Positions 1 through 8,459 of a stretch of DNA of 64,000 nt are shown one piece after another. The stretch is from Catellatospora paridis (lineage in GTDB: Bacteria; Actinomycetota; Actinomycetes; Mycobacteriales; Micromonosporaceae). The stretch covers positions 557,571-621,570 of the forward strand of contig NZ_ML769315.1 of assembly GCF_009720365.1 (NCBI RefSeq), in the 5' to 3' direction. A program made the position numbers and the translations under genes. The notes below the pieces were generated by a model. The model saw only the letters and a program-made list of their open reading frames with translations, did no database searches and was not told the origin of the DNA. The stretch's first letter is position 1. The number at the start of each line of letters is the position of its first letter.

Positions 1-679
1 AGGTGAGCAGCAGGATGAACAGCAGCGTGGCGACGAAGTTCGACAGGAACGCGCCGAGTCCGCCCCCGACGAGCTTGCCGAGCAGGCCGCCGGCCTGCTC
101 CAGTTGCTGCACGTCGACGGGCGAGAGCGCGATGTGCAGCAGCGCGGTCGAGGCGAGGGTGAGCGCCGTCCAGCCGACGATGCCGCGGCCGCGCTGGGCG
201 GGGTCCGGTTCGGCGCGCATGGCCCGGATCCCGCTGACGGCCAGCAGCAGCGGCAGCGCGGCGGCGGTGGCGCCGATGAAGAAGCGGGTGGTGTCGGCCA
301 GCCAGGTGCCGAACTTGCCACCGCTGCCCTGGCCGGAGCCCCAGATGGCGACGCCGAACAGGATGGCCAGGGCCATCAGCAGCAGGCCCAGGCCGTCGCG
401 GCGGTGCTCGGGGTCGAGGTCGCGGGCCTTGGCGGCCTGCGAGCCGACGGCGCGCACCATCCAGCCCAGACCGTGCGCGATGGCCATCCAGATGCCGCCG
501 ACCAGGCGGCCGAGCAGCGCTGCCGGATTGATCGTGACGCGACTGCGGCGACGCGCGGCTGGCCGTCGGGTCGGGGCACGGCGGGCGGGCGTACGCCCCG
601 TCTGTCGGGTACGCGCGGCCGTGGCCTTCGTCGGCGTGGCAGCTCGACGACGGCTCGATGAGGAAGTACGGCCCGCCAT
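1..679 (-). CDS. ftsK: DNA translocase FtsK, N-terminal part (cut by window edge)
   Basis: FtsK/SpoIIIE proteins anchor at the division septum through an N-terminal membrane domain and pump chromosomal DNA with a C-terminal ATPase. Only the first ~225 residues are inside the window. They show a Lys/Arg/Thr-rich cytoplasmic leader (residues 1-48) and then four hydrophobic segments near 95-112, 131-150, 166-184 and 205-225, as in actinobacterial FtsK. The motor domain lies beyond base 1. The ATG at 679 is chosen because a TACGGT -10 box (687-692) sits 7 nt upstream, predicting a leaderless mRNA. It follows rnj in the same direction, the usual actinobacterial order. Identification rests on domain layout and synteny. 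Confidence 0.85.
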   Translation of the reverse strand, partial: MAGRTSSSSRRRAATPTKATAARTRQTGRTPARRAPTRRPAARRRSRVTINPAALLGRLVGGIWMAIAHGLGWMVRAVGSQAAKARDLDPEHRRDGLGLLLMALAILFGVAIWGSGQGSGGKFGTWLADTTRFFIGATAAALPLLLAVSGIRAMRAEPDPAQRGRGIVGWTALTLASTALLHIALSPVDVQQLEQAGGLLGKLVGGGLGAFLSNFVATLLFILLLT

Positions 680-701
680 GTCCCACACCGTAACCCCTCC
701 A

Positions 702-827
702 CGTTGATCATGAACTTATGGAACGGTTCGACGGCGTGTCGAACGCCAGTGGATCGTCGCGGTGCTCCGCCTGAAACGGCGGAACACCATTGACTCACCA
801 CCGGCGGCCCTAAGTTCATGATCAACG
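702..827. repeat. Long intergenic palindrome, family A copy 1
   Basis: A perfect 17-bp inverted repeat, CGTTGATCATGAACTTA at 702-718 and its complement at 811-827, encloses about 92 bp. It lies between the ftsK start and the rnj stop. The left arm continues into a stretch (to about 745) also found in copies 2 and 3 near 10.8 and 11.8 kb, so this is a dispersed repeat and not only a local hairpin. Confidence 0.85.
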
Positions 828-855
828 CGGAGGGATCCACGGCGGACAGTCGGGG

Positions 856-2565
856 TCAGACCTCCAGGACGTTCGGGACGATCATCGGGCGGCGGCGGTA
901 GGCCTCGTTGACCCAGCGGCCGACGACCCGGCGGACGATCTGCTGGAGCTGGTGCGAGTCGGTCACGCCGTCCAGCGCCGCGCGGTCGAGGGCCTCGGTG
1001 ACCAGCGGCAGCGCCGGGTCGAACGCGGTCGGGTCCTCGGAGAAGCCCTTCGCCGACAGCAGCGGGCCGCCGACCACCTTGCCGGTGACCGAGTCGACCA
1101 CCACGGTCACCGCGATGAAGCCGCCGTCGCCCAGCACCCGGCGCTCGGTGAGCAGGCTCTCGCCGACGTCACCGATGGCCAGACCGTCCACATAGACATA
1201 CCGGCTCTTCACGTGGCCGACCACCTTGGCGTGGCCCTCGACGAGGTCGACCACGTCGCCGTCCTCGCAGAGCACCACCCGCGCCGGGTCCACCCCGGAG
1301 TCGACGCCGAGCTGGGCGTGCGCGCGCAGGTGCCGCCACTCGCCGTGCACCGGCATCAGGTTGCTCGGCTTCACGACGTTGAGCAGGTAGAGCAGCTCGC
1401 CCGCGGGCGCGTGGCCGCTGACGTGCACCTTGGCCACGTCCTTGTGGATGACGTTGGCACCGAGCCGGGCCAGCTGGTTGATCACCCGGTACACGCTGGT
1501 CTCGTTGCCGGGGACCAGCGAGCTCGCCAGCACCACGGTGTCGTTGGGCCCGACCACGATGTGGCGGTGGTCGCCGTTGGCCATCCGGCCCAGCGCGCTC
1601 ATCGGTTCGCCCTGTGATCCGGTCGACATCAGCACGATCTCGTTCGGCGGCAGGCTCGCCGCCTCCTCCATGTTCACGATCAGGCCGGCCTTGACCTTCA
1701 GCAGGCCGAGGTCGCGGGCGATGCCCATGTTGCGGACCATGGACCGGCCGATCAGGGCGACCTTGCGGCCGTGCTCCTCGGCGGCGTCGAACACCTGCTG
1801 CACCCGGTGCACGTGCGAGGCGAACGAGGCCACGATGATGCGCCCGGTCGCCTTGCCGAAGATCGACCCGAGCACCGGGCCGATCTGCTTCTCCGGCGAG
1901 ACGAAACCGGGGATCTCCGCGTTGGTGGAGTCCGACAGCAGCAGGTCGACGCCCTCCATACCGAGCCGGGCGAAGCCGGCCAGGTCGGTGATGCGCCCGT
2001 CCAGCGGCAGCTGGTCCATCTTGAAGTCGCCGGTGTGCAGCACCAGGCCCGCGTCGGTGCGAATGGCCACCGCCAGCGCATCCGGGATCGAATGGTTGAC
2101 CGCGAAGAACTCCAGCTCGAACGGCCCGAGCCGCTCGCGCTGCCCCTCGGCGACGGTCAGCGTGTACGGCGTGATGCGCCGCTCGGCCAGCTTCGCCTCG
2201 ATCAGCGCCAGCGTGAACTGCGAGCCGACCAGCGGGATGTCGTTCTTGTGGGCCAGCAGGTACGGCACGGCGCCGATGTGGTCCTCGTGGCCGTGCGTGA
2301 GCACGATGGCCTGGACGTCGCCGAGGCGGTCCAGGATGGGTGCGAAGTCCGGCAGGATCAGGTCCACGCCGGGTTGGTCGGCGGTGTCCGGGAACAGCAC
2401 GCCGCAGTCGACGATCAGCAGCTTGCCGCCGAACTCGAACACGGTCATGTTGCGGCCGATGGCCCCCAGCCCGCCCAGCGGGATGATCCGCAGGCCGCCC
2501 TCGGGCAGCGGCGGGGGCGCGCCCAGATTGGCGCTACGCCCGGTCTCCAGTTGTGGCCCGGTCAA
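856..2565 (-). CDS. rnj: Ribonuclease J
   Basis: RNase J is a cytoplasmic 5'-3' exonuclease and endonuclease of the metallo-beta-lactamase/beta-CASP family that acts in mRNA decay and rRNA maturation. The protein has 569 residues, normal for the family. The zinc motif HGHEDHIG is at residues 91-98; other conserved blocks are NHS (158-160), HTGD (178-181), SDSTNAE (212-218), STGSQGEP (315-322) and VSGHAPAGE (383-391). The start is a TTG: AAGGAG lies 9 nt upstream, while the nearby ATG is out of frame. It sits between dapA and ftsK, 99 nt downstream of dapA, as in many actinobacteria. Confidence 0.97.
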   Translation of the reverse strand: MTGPQLETGRSANLGAPPPLPEGGLRIIPLGGLGAIGRNMTVFEFGGKLLIVDCGVLFPDTADQPGVDLILPDFAPILDRLGDVQAIVLTHGHEDHIGAVPYLLAHKNDIPLVGSQFTLALIEAKLAERRITPYTLTVAEGQRERLGPFELEFFAVNHSIPDALAVAIRTDAGLVLHTGDFKMDQLPLDGRITDLAGFARLGMEGVDLLLSDSTNAEIPGFVSPEKQIGPVLGSIFGKATGRIIVASFASHVHRVQQVFDAAEEHGRKVALIGRSMVRNMGIARDLGLLKVKAGLIVNMEEAASLPPNEIVLMSTGSQGEPMSALGRMANGDHRHIVVGPNDTVVLASSLVPGNETSVYRVINQLARLGANVIHKDVAKVHVSGHAPAGELLYLLNVVKPSNLMPVHGEWRHLRAHAQLGVDSGVDPARVVLCEDGDVVDLVEGHAKVVGHVKSRYVYVDGLAIGDVGESLLTERRVLGDGGFIAVTVVVDSVTGKVVGGPLLSAKGFSEDPTAFDPALPLVTEALDRAALDGVTDSHQLQQIVRRVVGRWVNEAYRRRPMIVPNVLEV

Positions 2566-2664
2566 TGAACATCACTCCTTATGTTCTCCGGCGCGGGTGC
2601 CGCCGTTTCAGGGCAGCGGCACGCGGCGCGCCGTTCGTGCTGGGGCTTCGCGCCCCTTTGGCGT

Positions 2665-3561
2665 CTAGAGCGGCAGGCCGGCGTCCGCGCAGTCGATGCG
2701 CAGTTGCGCCAGCTCGGCCTCGGTCGCGTCGACCAGTGGCGGGCGGACCGGCCCGGCGGGCAGGCCACGGGCGTTCAGGCCCGCCTTGACCAGGATGGTG
2801 CCCTGGGTGCGGAAGATTCCGGTGTACAGCGGGAGCAGCGCCTCGTGCAGGCGCCGGGCCTCGGCGACGTCTCCGCGCTCGTACGCCTCGATCATGTCTT
2901 TGGTGCCGACCCCGGTGAAGTGGGTCGAGGTGCCGACGACGCCGACGCCCCCGATCGCCAGCAGCGGGAGGGTCGCCGCGTCGTCACCGCTGTAGTAGGC
3001 GAACTCGGCCCGCCGCTTGACCCAGGACGCGGCGGCCAGGTCGCCCTTGGCGTCCTTCACGCCCACGATGCGCGGGTGCCCGGCCAGGGTGACCATGGTG
3101 TCGGTGGAGATCGCGACGCCGGTGCGGTGCGGGATGTCGTAGAGCAGGACCGGCAGGTCGACCGCGTCGGCGACCGTGGTGAAGTGCTTGACCAGCCCGG
3201 CCTGCGGCGGCTTGTTGTAGTAGGGCGACACGACGAGCAGTCCGTGCGCGCCCGCCTTCTCGGCCGAGCGGGCCAGCTCGACGGTGTGGTGGGTGCTGAA
3301 CGTGCCCACCCCGGCCACCACCCGGGCCCGGTCGCCGACAGCCTCGACGACGGCCCTGATCACGGCCTCTTTCTCGGCGTCGGTCGTGGTGGGCGATTCA
3401 CCGGTGGTGCCGTTGACGACCAACGCATCGTTGCGCTGCTCGTCCACGAGGTGCACCGCGAGGCGGGCGGCACCGTCGGCATCGACGGCCCCGTCGGCAC
3501 CGAACGGTGTGACCATCGCGGTGAGCAGGCGGCCGAATGGCCTTTGAGCATTGTTCGTCAT
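2665..3561 (-). CDS. dapA: 4-hydroxy-tetrahydrodipicolinate synthase
   Basis: DapA condenses pyruvate with aspartate semialdehyde, the first committed step to diaminopimelate and lysine. Visible landmarks, counted from an in-frame TTG two codons upstream, are NGTTGES (52-58), the SPYYNKP loop (114-120), the tyrosine in LLYDIPHRTG (143) and the Schiff-base lysine in VKDAKGD (171). The size (298 aa) is normal. I prefer the ATG at 3561 because TAGGTT (3568-3573) is 6 nt upstream, a leaderless arrangement. It lies 41 nt downstream of thyX and may be co-transcribed with it, although it also seems to have its own promoter. Confidence 0.97.
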   Translation of the reverse strand: MTNNAQRPFGRLLTAMVTPFGADGAVDADGAARLAVHLVDEQRNDALVVNGTTGESPTTTDAEKEAVIRAVVEAVGDRARVVAGVGTFSTHHTVELARSAEKAGAHGLLVVSPYYNKPPQAGLVKHFTTVADAVDLPVLLYDIPHRTGVAISTDTMVTLAGHPRIVGVKDAKGDLAAASWVKRRAEFAYYSGDDAATLPLLAIGGVGVVGTSTHFTGVGTKDMIEAYERGDVAEARRLHEALLPLYTGIFRTQGTILVKAGLNARGLPAGPVRPPLVDATEAELAQLRIDCADAGLPL

Positions 3562-3602
3562 GCACACAACCTAGCGGAATACGGCGGGCGCCATCGTGGC
3601 CC

Positions 3603-4355
3603 TCAGGACTCCCAGGTGTAGACGCTGGAGGCGATCTCCGAGCCGTCCGGAAGGGCGCTGATCGAGAAGTCGTCGAACACGCTCGGTGCAAGTTTCTGCA
3701 GCTCGCGAAGGGTGGCCACGGCCAGCTCACGGATCTCCACGTCGGCGTGCTCGGTCGCCCGCATCGCGATGAAGTGCCGCCAGGCGCGGTAGTTGCCGGT
3801 GACCACGATCCGGGTCTCGGTGGCGTTCGGCAGCACGGCACGGGCCGCCTGACGGGCCTGCTTGCGGCGCAGCGTGGCGTTGGGCACATCGGCGAAGGTG
3901 GCCTCCAGGCCCTCCAGCAGCTCGTTGTACGCCCGCACCGCGGCCTCGCTGGCCTCGACGAACTTCTTGTGCAGCTCCGGGTTGGCCGCGATCACCTCGG
4001 GCTCGACCATGGCCGCGTCGCGCTCGGGAACGTAGCGCTGGGACAGCTGGGAGTACGAGAAGTGCCGGTGGCGGATCAGTTCGTGCGTGAAAGAACGTGA
4101 GACGCCCGTGAAGTAGAACGTCGCGCTCCCGTGCTCCAGCACCGACAGGTGGCCCACCTCGAGGATGTGGCGCAGGTAGTCGGCGTTGGTCGCGGTCGCC
4201 GGGTTCGGCTTGGACCAGGACTGGTAGCAGGCCCGGCCGGCGAACTCCGCCAGCGCCTGGCCGCCCTCGGCGTCGGTGTCCCACGGCACGTCGGCCGGGG
4301 CCCGGAAGTTCGTCCAGGCGATCAGCTGCACAGAGGGCTTCACCATCTCAGTCAC
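3603..4355 (-). CDS. thyX: Flavin-dependent thymidylate synthase
   Basis: ThyX makes dTMP from dUMP using FAD and methylenetetrahydrofolate, replacing or backing up ThyA. The family signature RHRxxSxxxxSxR is intact at residues 95-107. Length (250 aa) matches actinobacterial ThyX. The GTG start at 4355 is chosen over the ATG three codons downstream because TAAGCT (4363-4368) stands 7 nt before it. It lies directly upstream of dapA, a conserved pairing in actinobacteria. Confidence 0.97.
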   Translation of the reverse strand: MTEMVKPSVQLIAWTNFRAPADVPWDTDAEGGQALAEFAGRACYQSWSKPNPATATNADYLRHILEVGHLSVLEHGSATFYFTGVSRSFTHELIRHRHFSYSQLSQRYVPERDAAMVEPEVIAANPELHKKFVEASEAAVRAYNELLEGLEATFADVPNATLRRKQARQAARAVLPNATETRIVVTGNYRAWRHFIAMRATEHADVEIRELAVATLRELQKLAPSVFDDFSISALPDGSEIASSVYTWES

Positions 4356-4451
4356 ACGCGCCAGCTTAGCGGCCCGGTGAGGCCAGGCTGCTGGTGGGAT
4401 ATAGGAGCCATTGTCCGGTTGGCGACGCAGGTGTCGCCGGGCGGCGGGAGT

Positions 4452-4516
4452 GATCGCTGTTTCGTGTCCAAAGTTGGGCTCCCGCCGCACTTTCCGACCC
4501 CAATCGGCGATCTACC
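4452..4516. repeat. Degenerate palindrome, family G copy 1
   Basis: An imperfect inverted repeat lies in the thyX/RHH divergent spacer: ATCGCTGTTTCGTGTCC on the left and a GAC-rich arm ending in GGCGATCT on the right. The words GTTTCG, CACTTTCCGA and GGCGATC recur at 36247-36312 and 53537-53605. The copies are too diverged to give exact boundaries. Confidence 0.5.
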
Positions 4517-4532
4517 AGGCACGCCGTCACGG

Positions 4533-4595
4533 TGACGTCATCGAGCGTGAGAGAGACGTCAGGATGACACTTGCGTGACGTCAGTTGTGACGTCA
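4533..4595 (+). promoter_or_regulatory. Array of TGACGTCA boxes (probable operator)
   Basis: TGACGTCA occurs at 4533-4540, 4576-4583 and 4588-4595, with AGACGTCA at 4554-4561 and a TGACAC half-site at 4565. Box starts are 21, 22 and 12 bp apart, close to whole helical turns. The array ends 10 nt before the ATG of the ribbon-helix-helix gene. RHH regulators typically bind such tandem palindromes, so autoregulation is the simplest inference. Confidence 0.7.
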
Positions 4596-4605
4596 TAGTG
4601 GTGTC

Positions 4606-5091
4606 ATGGACCTGTCCCCGTACCTCGAGTCGCTGCGGCGGGATCTCGCCGCCGCGGCCGCGCCCGCCGGCGACGACGTCGCCCGCACCGCCGAACTGCT
4701 GACCCTCGCCCTCGACGCGTCGGCCCGGCTCTGCCTCATCGAGGTGCTGGCCGACGCGAGCGCCGAGATCACCACCAAGCTCGACGGCCCGACCGTCGAG
4801 GTGCGCATCCGCGGACGCGAGGCCGACCTGGTCGTCAGCACGCCGGTCGCCCCGGTCCACGAGGCCGCGCCCGCGCCGACCGTCCCGCCGCTCACCGAGG
4901 GCGGTGACCAGGCACGGCTCACGCTGCGCCTGCCCGAGCAGCTCAAGGAGGCGGCCGAGCGCGCCGCCTCGGCCGAGGGCATCTCGGTCAACGCCTGGCT
5001 GGTCCGCGCCACCGCGAACGCGCTGCGCCCGGTCACCCCGCCCCCCACCTCCCACCTCGGCCGCCGGATCACCGGCTACGCCCAGGCCTGA
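4606..5091 (+). CDS. Ribbon-helix-helix (HicB/Arc-like) DNA-binding protein
   Basis: The 161-residue protein ends in a ribbon-helix-helix domain (about 103-140): a short strand ARLTLRLPEQL followed by two helices with the typical SVNAWLVRA segment. The N-terminal 80 residues form an uncharacterised alpha/beta region, joined by an Ala/Pro linker (82-97). Related actinobacterial proteins are often annotated as HicB-family antitoxins, but no toxin gene lies next to it. The DUF4097 gene follows after 12 nt, so the two are probably one operon. No Shine-Dalgarno sequence is visible before the ATG. The role is probably as repressor of its own operon. Confidence 0.8.
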   Translation: MDLSPYLESLRRDLAAAAAPAGDDVARTAELLTLALDASARLCLIEVLADASAEITTKLDGPTVEVRIRGREADLVVSTPVAPVHEAAPAPTVPPLTEGGDQARLTLRLPEQLKEAAERAASAEGISVNAWLVRATANALRPVTPPPTSHLGRRITGYAQA

Positions 5092-5103
5092 CAGGAGCCG
5101 GAC

Positions 5104-5916
5104 ATGAACCAGACCTTCCCCTGCAACGGCACCATCCGCGCCGACCTGCGCGTCGCCGCCGGGCGCCTCGAGGTCGTCGCCACCGAGCGCGACACCGTCA
5201 ACGTCAGCGTGGTCGCCATGGACTCCTCCGAGGCCAGCGCCGAAGCCGTGCGCGAGACGAAGATCGACTTCAAGGAGGGCCGGCACCTGCTGGTCCAGGC
5301 CCCCGAGCACGGCGGCTGGCGGCTGTTCCGGCGCGCCCGGCTCCTCGTCCGTGTCGAGCTGCCCACCGGCAGCGCGCTGTCGGTGAAGGTCGCCTCCGCC
5401 GACACGGTGTGCGAGGGCTCCTACCACGACGCGGTGATCCACACCGCCAGCGGCGAGGTGATCCTCGGGCCGGTGACCGGCGACGTCAGCGTCCACACCG
5501 CCAGCGGCAACGTGCGCCTCGGCCCGGTCGGCGGGCAGCTGCGCGTCACCAGCGCCTCCGGCCACGTGCGCACCGGGCACATCGGCGGCGCCGTCACCGC
5601 CAACACCGCCAGCGGTGACGTCGAGCTGGGCGGCATCGAGGCCGACACCAGGGTCCTCACCGCCTCTGGTGACATCGCCATCGGCGTGGCCCGCGGCGGC
5701 GAGGCCAAGCTCAACACGGCCAGCGGCGACATCAAGGTCGGCGTCGCCGCGGGCACGGGCGTCTGGCTCGACCTGAGCACCGCGGCCGGCCGTACCACCA
5801 GCGACCTGCACATGACCGGCGCCACCCCACCCGCCGAGGCCACCCCCGCCACACTCACCCTCAAGGTCCGCACGGCCTCCGGCGACATCGCCCTGCGCCG
5901 CGTCACGCCCGCCTGA
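5104..5916 (+). CDS. DUF4097 beta-helix repeat protein
   Basis: A 270-residue protein whose central part repeats a short strand-turn unit of the form TASGDV/TASGNV about eight times (roughly residues 115-265), the hallmark of DUF4097 right-handed beta-helix proteins. There is no signal peptide or membrane segment, so it should be cytoplasmic unless carried by a partner. AGGAG stands 5 nt before the ATG. It is the second gene after the RHH regulator. The pairing of a putative adhesin-like beta-helix with an RHH protein recurs in actinobacteria, but its function is not established. Confidence 0.85.
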   Translation: MNQTFPCNGTIRADLRVAAGRLEVVATERDTVNVSVVAMDSSEASAEAVRETKIDFKEGRHLLVQAPEHGGWRLFRRARLLVRVELPTGSALSVKVASADTVCEGSYHDAVIHTASGEVILGPVTGDVSVHTASGNVRLGPVGGQLRVTSASGHVRTGHIGGAVTANTASGDVELGGIEADTRVLTASGDIAIGVARGGEAKLNTASGDIKVGVAAGTGVWLDLSTAAGRTTSDLHMTGATPPAEATPATLTLKVRTASGDIALRRVTPA

Positions 5917-6058
5917 CCCACGGCCGCCCCGCTCTGCACTGACCTTGCGCGGGTGTCCCCCATGACACGTCCGAATCGGGCGGCCGGGGGTCACCCGCGC
6001 AGGTTCGTCGCCGCGACGGGGCGGCTGCGTGTGGGCCGGGTCCCGTAGGGTCCTCGGG

Positions 6059-6529
6059 ATGTCGTCAGTGCAGCCCGAAGAGTCCATGCCCGCGGCCGGG
6101 GAGTCAGTGCCCGAGGAGGTCGTGCCCGCGGCCGGGGAGTTGGCGCCCGAGGAGGGCACGGGGATGGCCCGTGGCGGTCGGCCGAGCAGGGGGTCGGTCG
6201 TCGCACGGGGGTTCGGGATCATCGCCGCGGCGGCGGCGCTGCTGGCGTGTGGGGTCCTGGCGTGGATCACGACGCTGCCGGGCACCAAGACCGACGGCTC
6301 GTGTGACGGCATCGGTTTCGGGTGTACGCCGAACCAGCGCGACGGCATGGCGATCCTGGCCATGATCATGGGCCTGCCCGCGCTGGCCGTCCTCGTCGCC
6401 GTGCAGCTGGTCGTGCTGACCGTGCTGGCGTTCGCCGGGGCGAGGTCGGGCGTGCGCGCGGGCATCGCCGCCGTGCTGACCGGATGGATCCTGCTCGCCG
6501 CGGTGCTCGCGGCCATGGCGACGCGCTGA
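6059..6529 (+). CDS. Hypothetical membrane protein with acidic N-terminus
   Basis: I do not recognise this 156-residue protein. Its first ~40 residues are acidic and contain an internal duplication (PAAGES-PEE then PAAGEL-PEE). Three hydrophobic segments follow, near 55-75, 100-122 and 130-152. Two cysteines (in GSCDG and GFGCTP) face the first loop and could form a disulfide. The ATG at 6059 is preferred because TAGGGT (6046-6051) is 7 nt upstream. It converges on the DUF2752 gene 27 nt away. Confidence 0.7.
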   Translation: MSSVQPEESMPAAGESVPEEVVPAAGELAPEEGTGMARGGRPSRGSVVARGFGIIAAAAALLACGVLAWITTLPGTKTDGSCDGIGFGCTPNQRDGMAILAMIMGLPALAVLVAVQLVVLTVLAFAGARSGVRAGIAAVLTGWILLAAVLAAMATR

Positions 6530-6556
6530 CCGGCCGCCGCGACGGCCGGGGAGCGG

Positions 6557-7075
6557 TCAGACGAAGAAGTACGTGAACGGGGCCCAGGGCAGGTTGCGCA
6601 GCACCATGAACACGCCCCACGCGCCCAGGAAGAACGCGATGTGCTTGGGACCGATCTTCAGCTGGGGCAGCTTCCATTTGAAGGTGGTGTTGCCCGCCCA
6701 GGCCACGTACATGTAGATCAGGAACGGCACCGCGAAGACGAACATCAGGTGGTGGCGTGCCGCGGCCGGCAGGTCGCCCTGCATCAGGTACCACGCGGCG
6801 CGGGTGCCGCCGCAGCCCGGGCAGTCGAACCCGGTGAGCATCTTGACCAGGCAGGTGGGCGTGGCGTCTGCGCCGACGTTGGCCGGGTCGGCCAGCTGGG
6901 TGTAGGTCAGCGCGCCGCCGATGCAGGCCAGCGCCGCCAGCGGCCCCGCCCAGACCGGCGTGTGCGCGCGCAGCCAGTCGGTGAACCGGGTGATCCGATC
7001 GGCCGGCGGGGGCGTGAAGGGGTCGCCCGCGAACTGCGGGCCGTGCGGGGTCACGGTGGCGGAGGCCTCGGTCAC
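6557..7075 (-). CDS. DUF2752 membrane protein
   Basis: The 172-residue protein carries the DUF2752 signature CPGCGGTRA at residues 85-93, between hydrophobic segments at about 42-60 and 108-160. The function of DUF2752 proteins is unknown; the conserved cysteines suggest metal or redox chemistry at the membrane. It starts with a GTG whose last bases overlap the TGA of the upstream YcaQ-like gene (GTGA), indicating translational coupling. Confidence 0.88.
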   Translation of the reverse strand: MTEASATVTPHGPQFAGDPFTPPPADRITRFTDWLRAHTPVWAGPLAALACIGGALTYTQLADPANVGADATPTCLVKMLTGFDCPGCGGTRAAWYLMQGDLPAAARHHLMFVFAVPFLIYMYVAWAGNTTFKWKLPQLKIGPKHIAFFLGAWGVFMVLRNLPWAPFTYFFV

Positions 7076-8295
7076 AGCTCTGAACTTACACTGCCGCGCA
7101 TACCCGCGTCGGCGAGCGCGGCAGCGAGATCACCCCGCTCGGGAGCGGCCACCTCGCCCAGGCCCAGCCAGGCCGCGAGGCGGCGCAACTCGACCGCCAG
7201 GGCCTCGGCCGTGGCGTGCTCGTCCACTCCCGGCTCGGCCCACACGGCGGGCACCCGCAGCACCCCGGCCCGGCGGTCGGCCTTCAGATCGACGCGGGCC
7301 GCGAACCGGTCGCCGTGCAGGAAGGGCAGCACGTAGTAGCCGTGCACCCGCTGCTCCTGCGGCACGTAGATCTCGATCCGGTAGCGCAGGTCGAACAGCC
7401 GCTCGGTGCGCGAGCGCTCCCAGATCAGCGGGTCGAACGGGCTGACCAGCGTCGACACGGCAACCTTGCGCGGCAGCGCGGCGTCGCGGTGCCGCCAGGT
7501 CGGCCGCGTCCAGCCCTTGATCTGTGTGGGGATCAGCACGCCCGCCTCAACCAGCTCGGCGACAGCGGTGCGGGCCCCGGCCAGCGGCAACCGGAAGTAG
7601 TCCCGCAGCTCCGGCTCGGCGGCCACCCCCAGCGCGCGGGCCGCGATCTCGACCAGCGCCCGGTACGCCGCCGCGGGCTCCGGGGTCGGCGTGCTCATCA
7701 CGGCCGCCGGCAGCACCCGCTCGGTGAGGTCGTACAGCCGGGCGAACTGGCTGGTCCGTCCCGCCGAGGTGATCTCGCCGGAGTAGAAGAGCCACTCCAG
7801 GGCCTTCTTCGCGTCCGACCAGTTCCAGCCCCAGTTGTCCTTGGGCTTTGGCACGTCCTGCTCGATCACGGCGGCGGTCACCGGCCCCCGGTCGCGCACC
7901 TCCTGCAGCACCCACGCCACCAGGTCGGGCCGCTGCGCCGCGATGTTGCGGGGCCCGCCCCACACGCCCTGCGCGGTCGCCATCCGCCACCGCATCAGTG
8001 GCTGCAGCTCGACCGGCAGCAGGGACGCCTCGTGCCCCCAGTACTCGAACAGCCAGCGCGGCCGCCGCGCGCTCGCCCCGTCCAGCACCGCCGGGTCGTA
8101 CGCCCCGATCCGGCTGTAAGCAGGCAGGTAATGCGCCCGCTGCAGCACGTTCACCGAGTCGATCTGCAGCAGCCCCGTGCGCCCGACCACCTTGCGCAGG
8201 TGCCGTGCCCCCACCGGCCCCTTCGGCGCCCGATCCGCGAACCCCTGCGCCGCCAGCGCCATCCTCCGCGCCTGCGCCACCGTCACCGTCTCCAC
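7072..8295 (-). CDS. YcaQ/AlkX-type DNA glycosylase (HTH_42 family)
   Basis: The 407-residue protein belongs to the winged-helix DNA glycosylases that unhook interstrand crosslinks (AlkZ and YcaQ/AlkX groups). The catalytic loop reads GLLQIDSVN: the Q-x-D form (residues 44-46) is, as I recall, the YcaQ/AlkX type, while AlkZ self-resistance enzymes have Q-x-Q. Tandem winged-helix regions follow. The GTG at 8295 is favoured by a TAGCGT box (8304-8309) 8 nt upstream; extending further would translate the repeat at 8333. It is coupled to the DUF2752 gene downstream. Confidence 0.87.
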   Translation of the reverse strand: METVTVAQARRMALAAQGFADRAPKGPVGARHLRKVVGRTGLLQIDSVNVLQRAHYLPAYSRIGAYDPAVLDGASARRPRWLFEYWGHEASLLPVELQPLMRWRMATAQGVWGGPRNIAAQRPDLVAWVLQEVRDRGPVTAAVIEQDVPKPKDNWGWNWSDAKKALEWLFYSGEITSAGRTSQFARLYDLTERVLPAAVMSTPTPEPAAAYRALVEIAARALGVAAEPELRDYFRLPLAGARTAVAELVEAGVLIPTQIKGWTRPTWRHRDAALPRKVAVSTLVSPFDPLIWERSRTERLFDLRYRIEIYVPQEQRVHGYYVLPFLHGDRFAARVDLKADRRAGVLRVPAVWAEPGVDEHATAEALAVELRRLAAWLGLGEVAAPERGDLAAALADAGMRGSVSSEL

Positions 8296-8332
8296 GCCGC
8301 CCGACGCTACCCCCCACCCCCGACGTCCTGAG

Positions 8333-8388
8333 GAAAGGAAGGGCACCTGCACATCGCTTTGGGTGAGGAAGGGCACCTTCCCATCACT
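8333..8388. repeat. Family C element, variant with two direct units
   Basis: GAAAGGAAGGGCACC plus TGCACATCGCT (8333-8358) matches the left arm of the 48-bp family C element at 36111 with one mismatch. Instead of the inverted right arm it is followed by a second, direct unit GAGGAAGGGCACCTTCCCAT (8365-8384). It sits in the divergent spacer between the YcaQ-like and acetyltransferase genes. Confidence 0.7.
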
Positions 8389-8444
8389 TCACGCCGTGTG
8401 GGCAGGGCGTTCGTAACCTCTTTGCCCGCTTGGGCGAGTCTTCG

Positions 8445-8459
8445 TAGGCTCTGCGGGCA
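8445..8459 (+). promoter_or_regulatory. -10 box of a predicted leaderless promoter
   Basis: TAGGCT at 8445-8450 is followed by 8 nt and then the ATG at 8459. No ribosome-binding site fits in this gap, so transcription probably begins at or next to the start codon. The same layout precedes many genes in the window. Confidence 0.65.

Noticed and set aside
4606..5916. HicAB or other toxin-antitoxin pair
   Set aside because: The RHH protein resembles HicB-type antitoxins, but the neighbour is a DUF4097 beta-helix protein and no small toxin is present.
4366..6516. Minus-strand frame over the RHH and DUF4097 genes
   Set aside because: It is opposite two well-supported genes and has a repetitive shadow composition.
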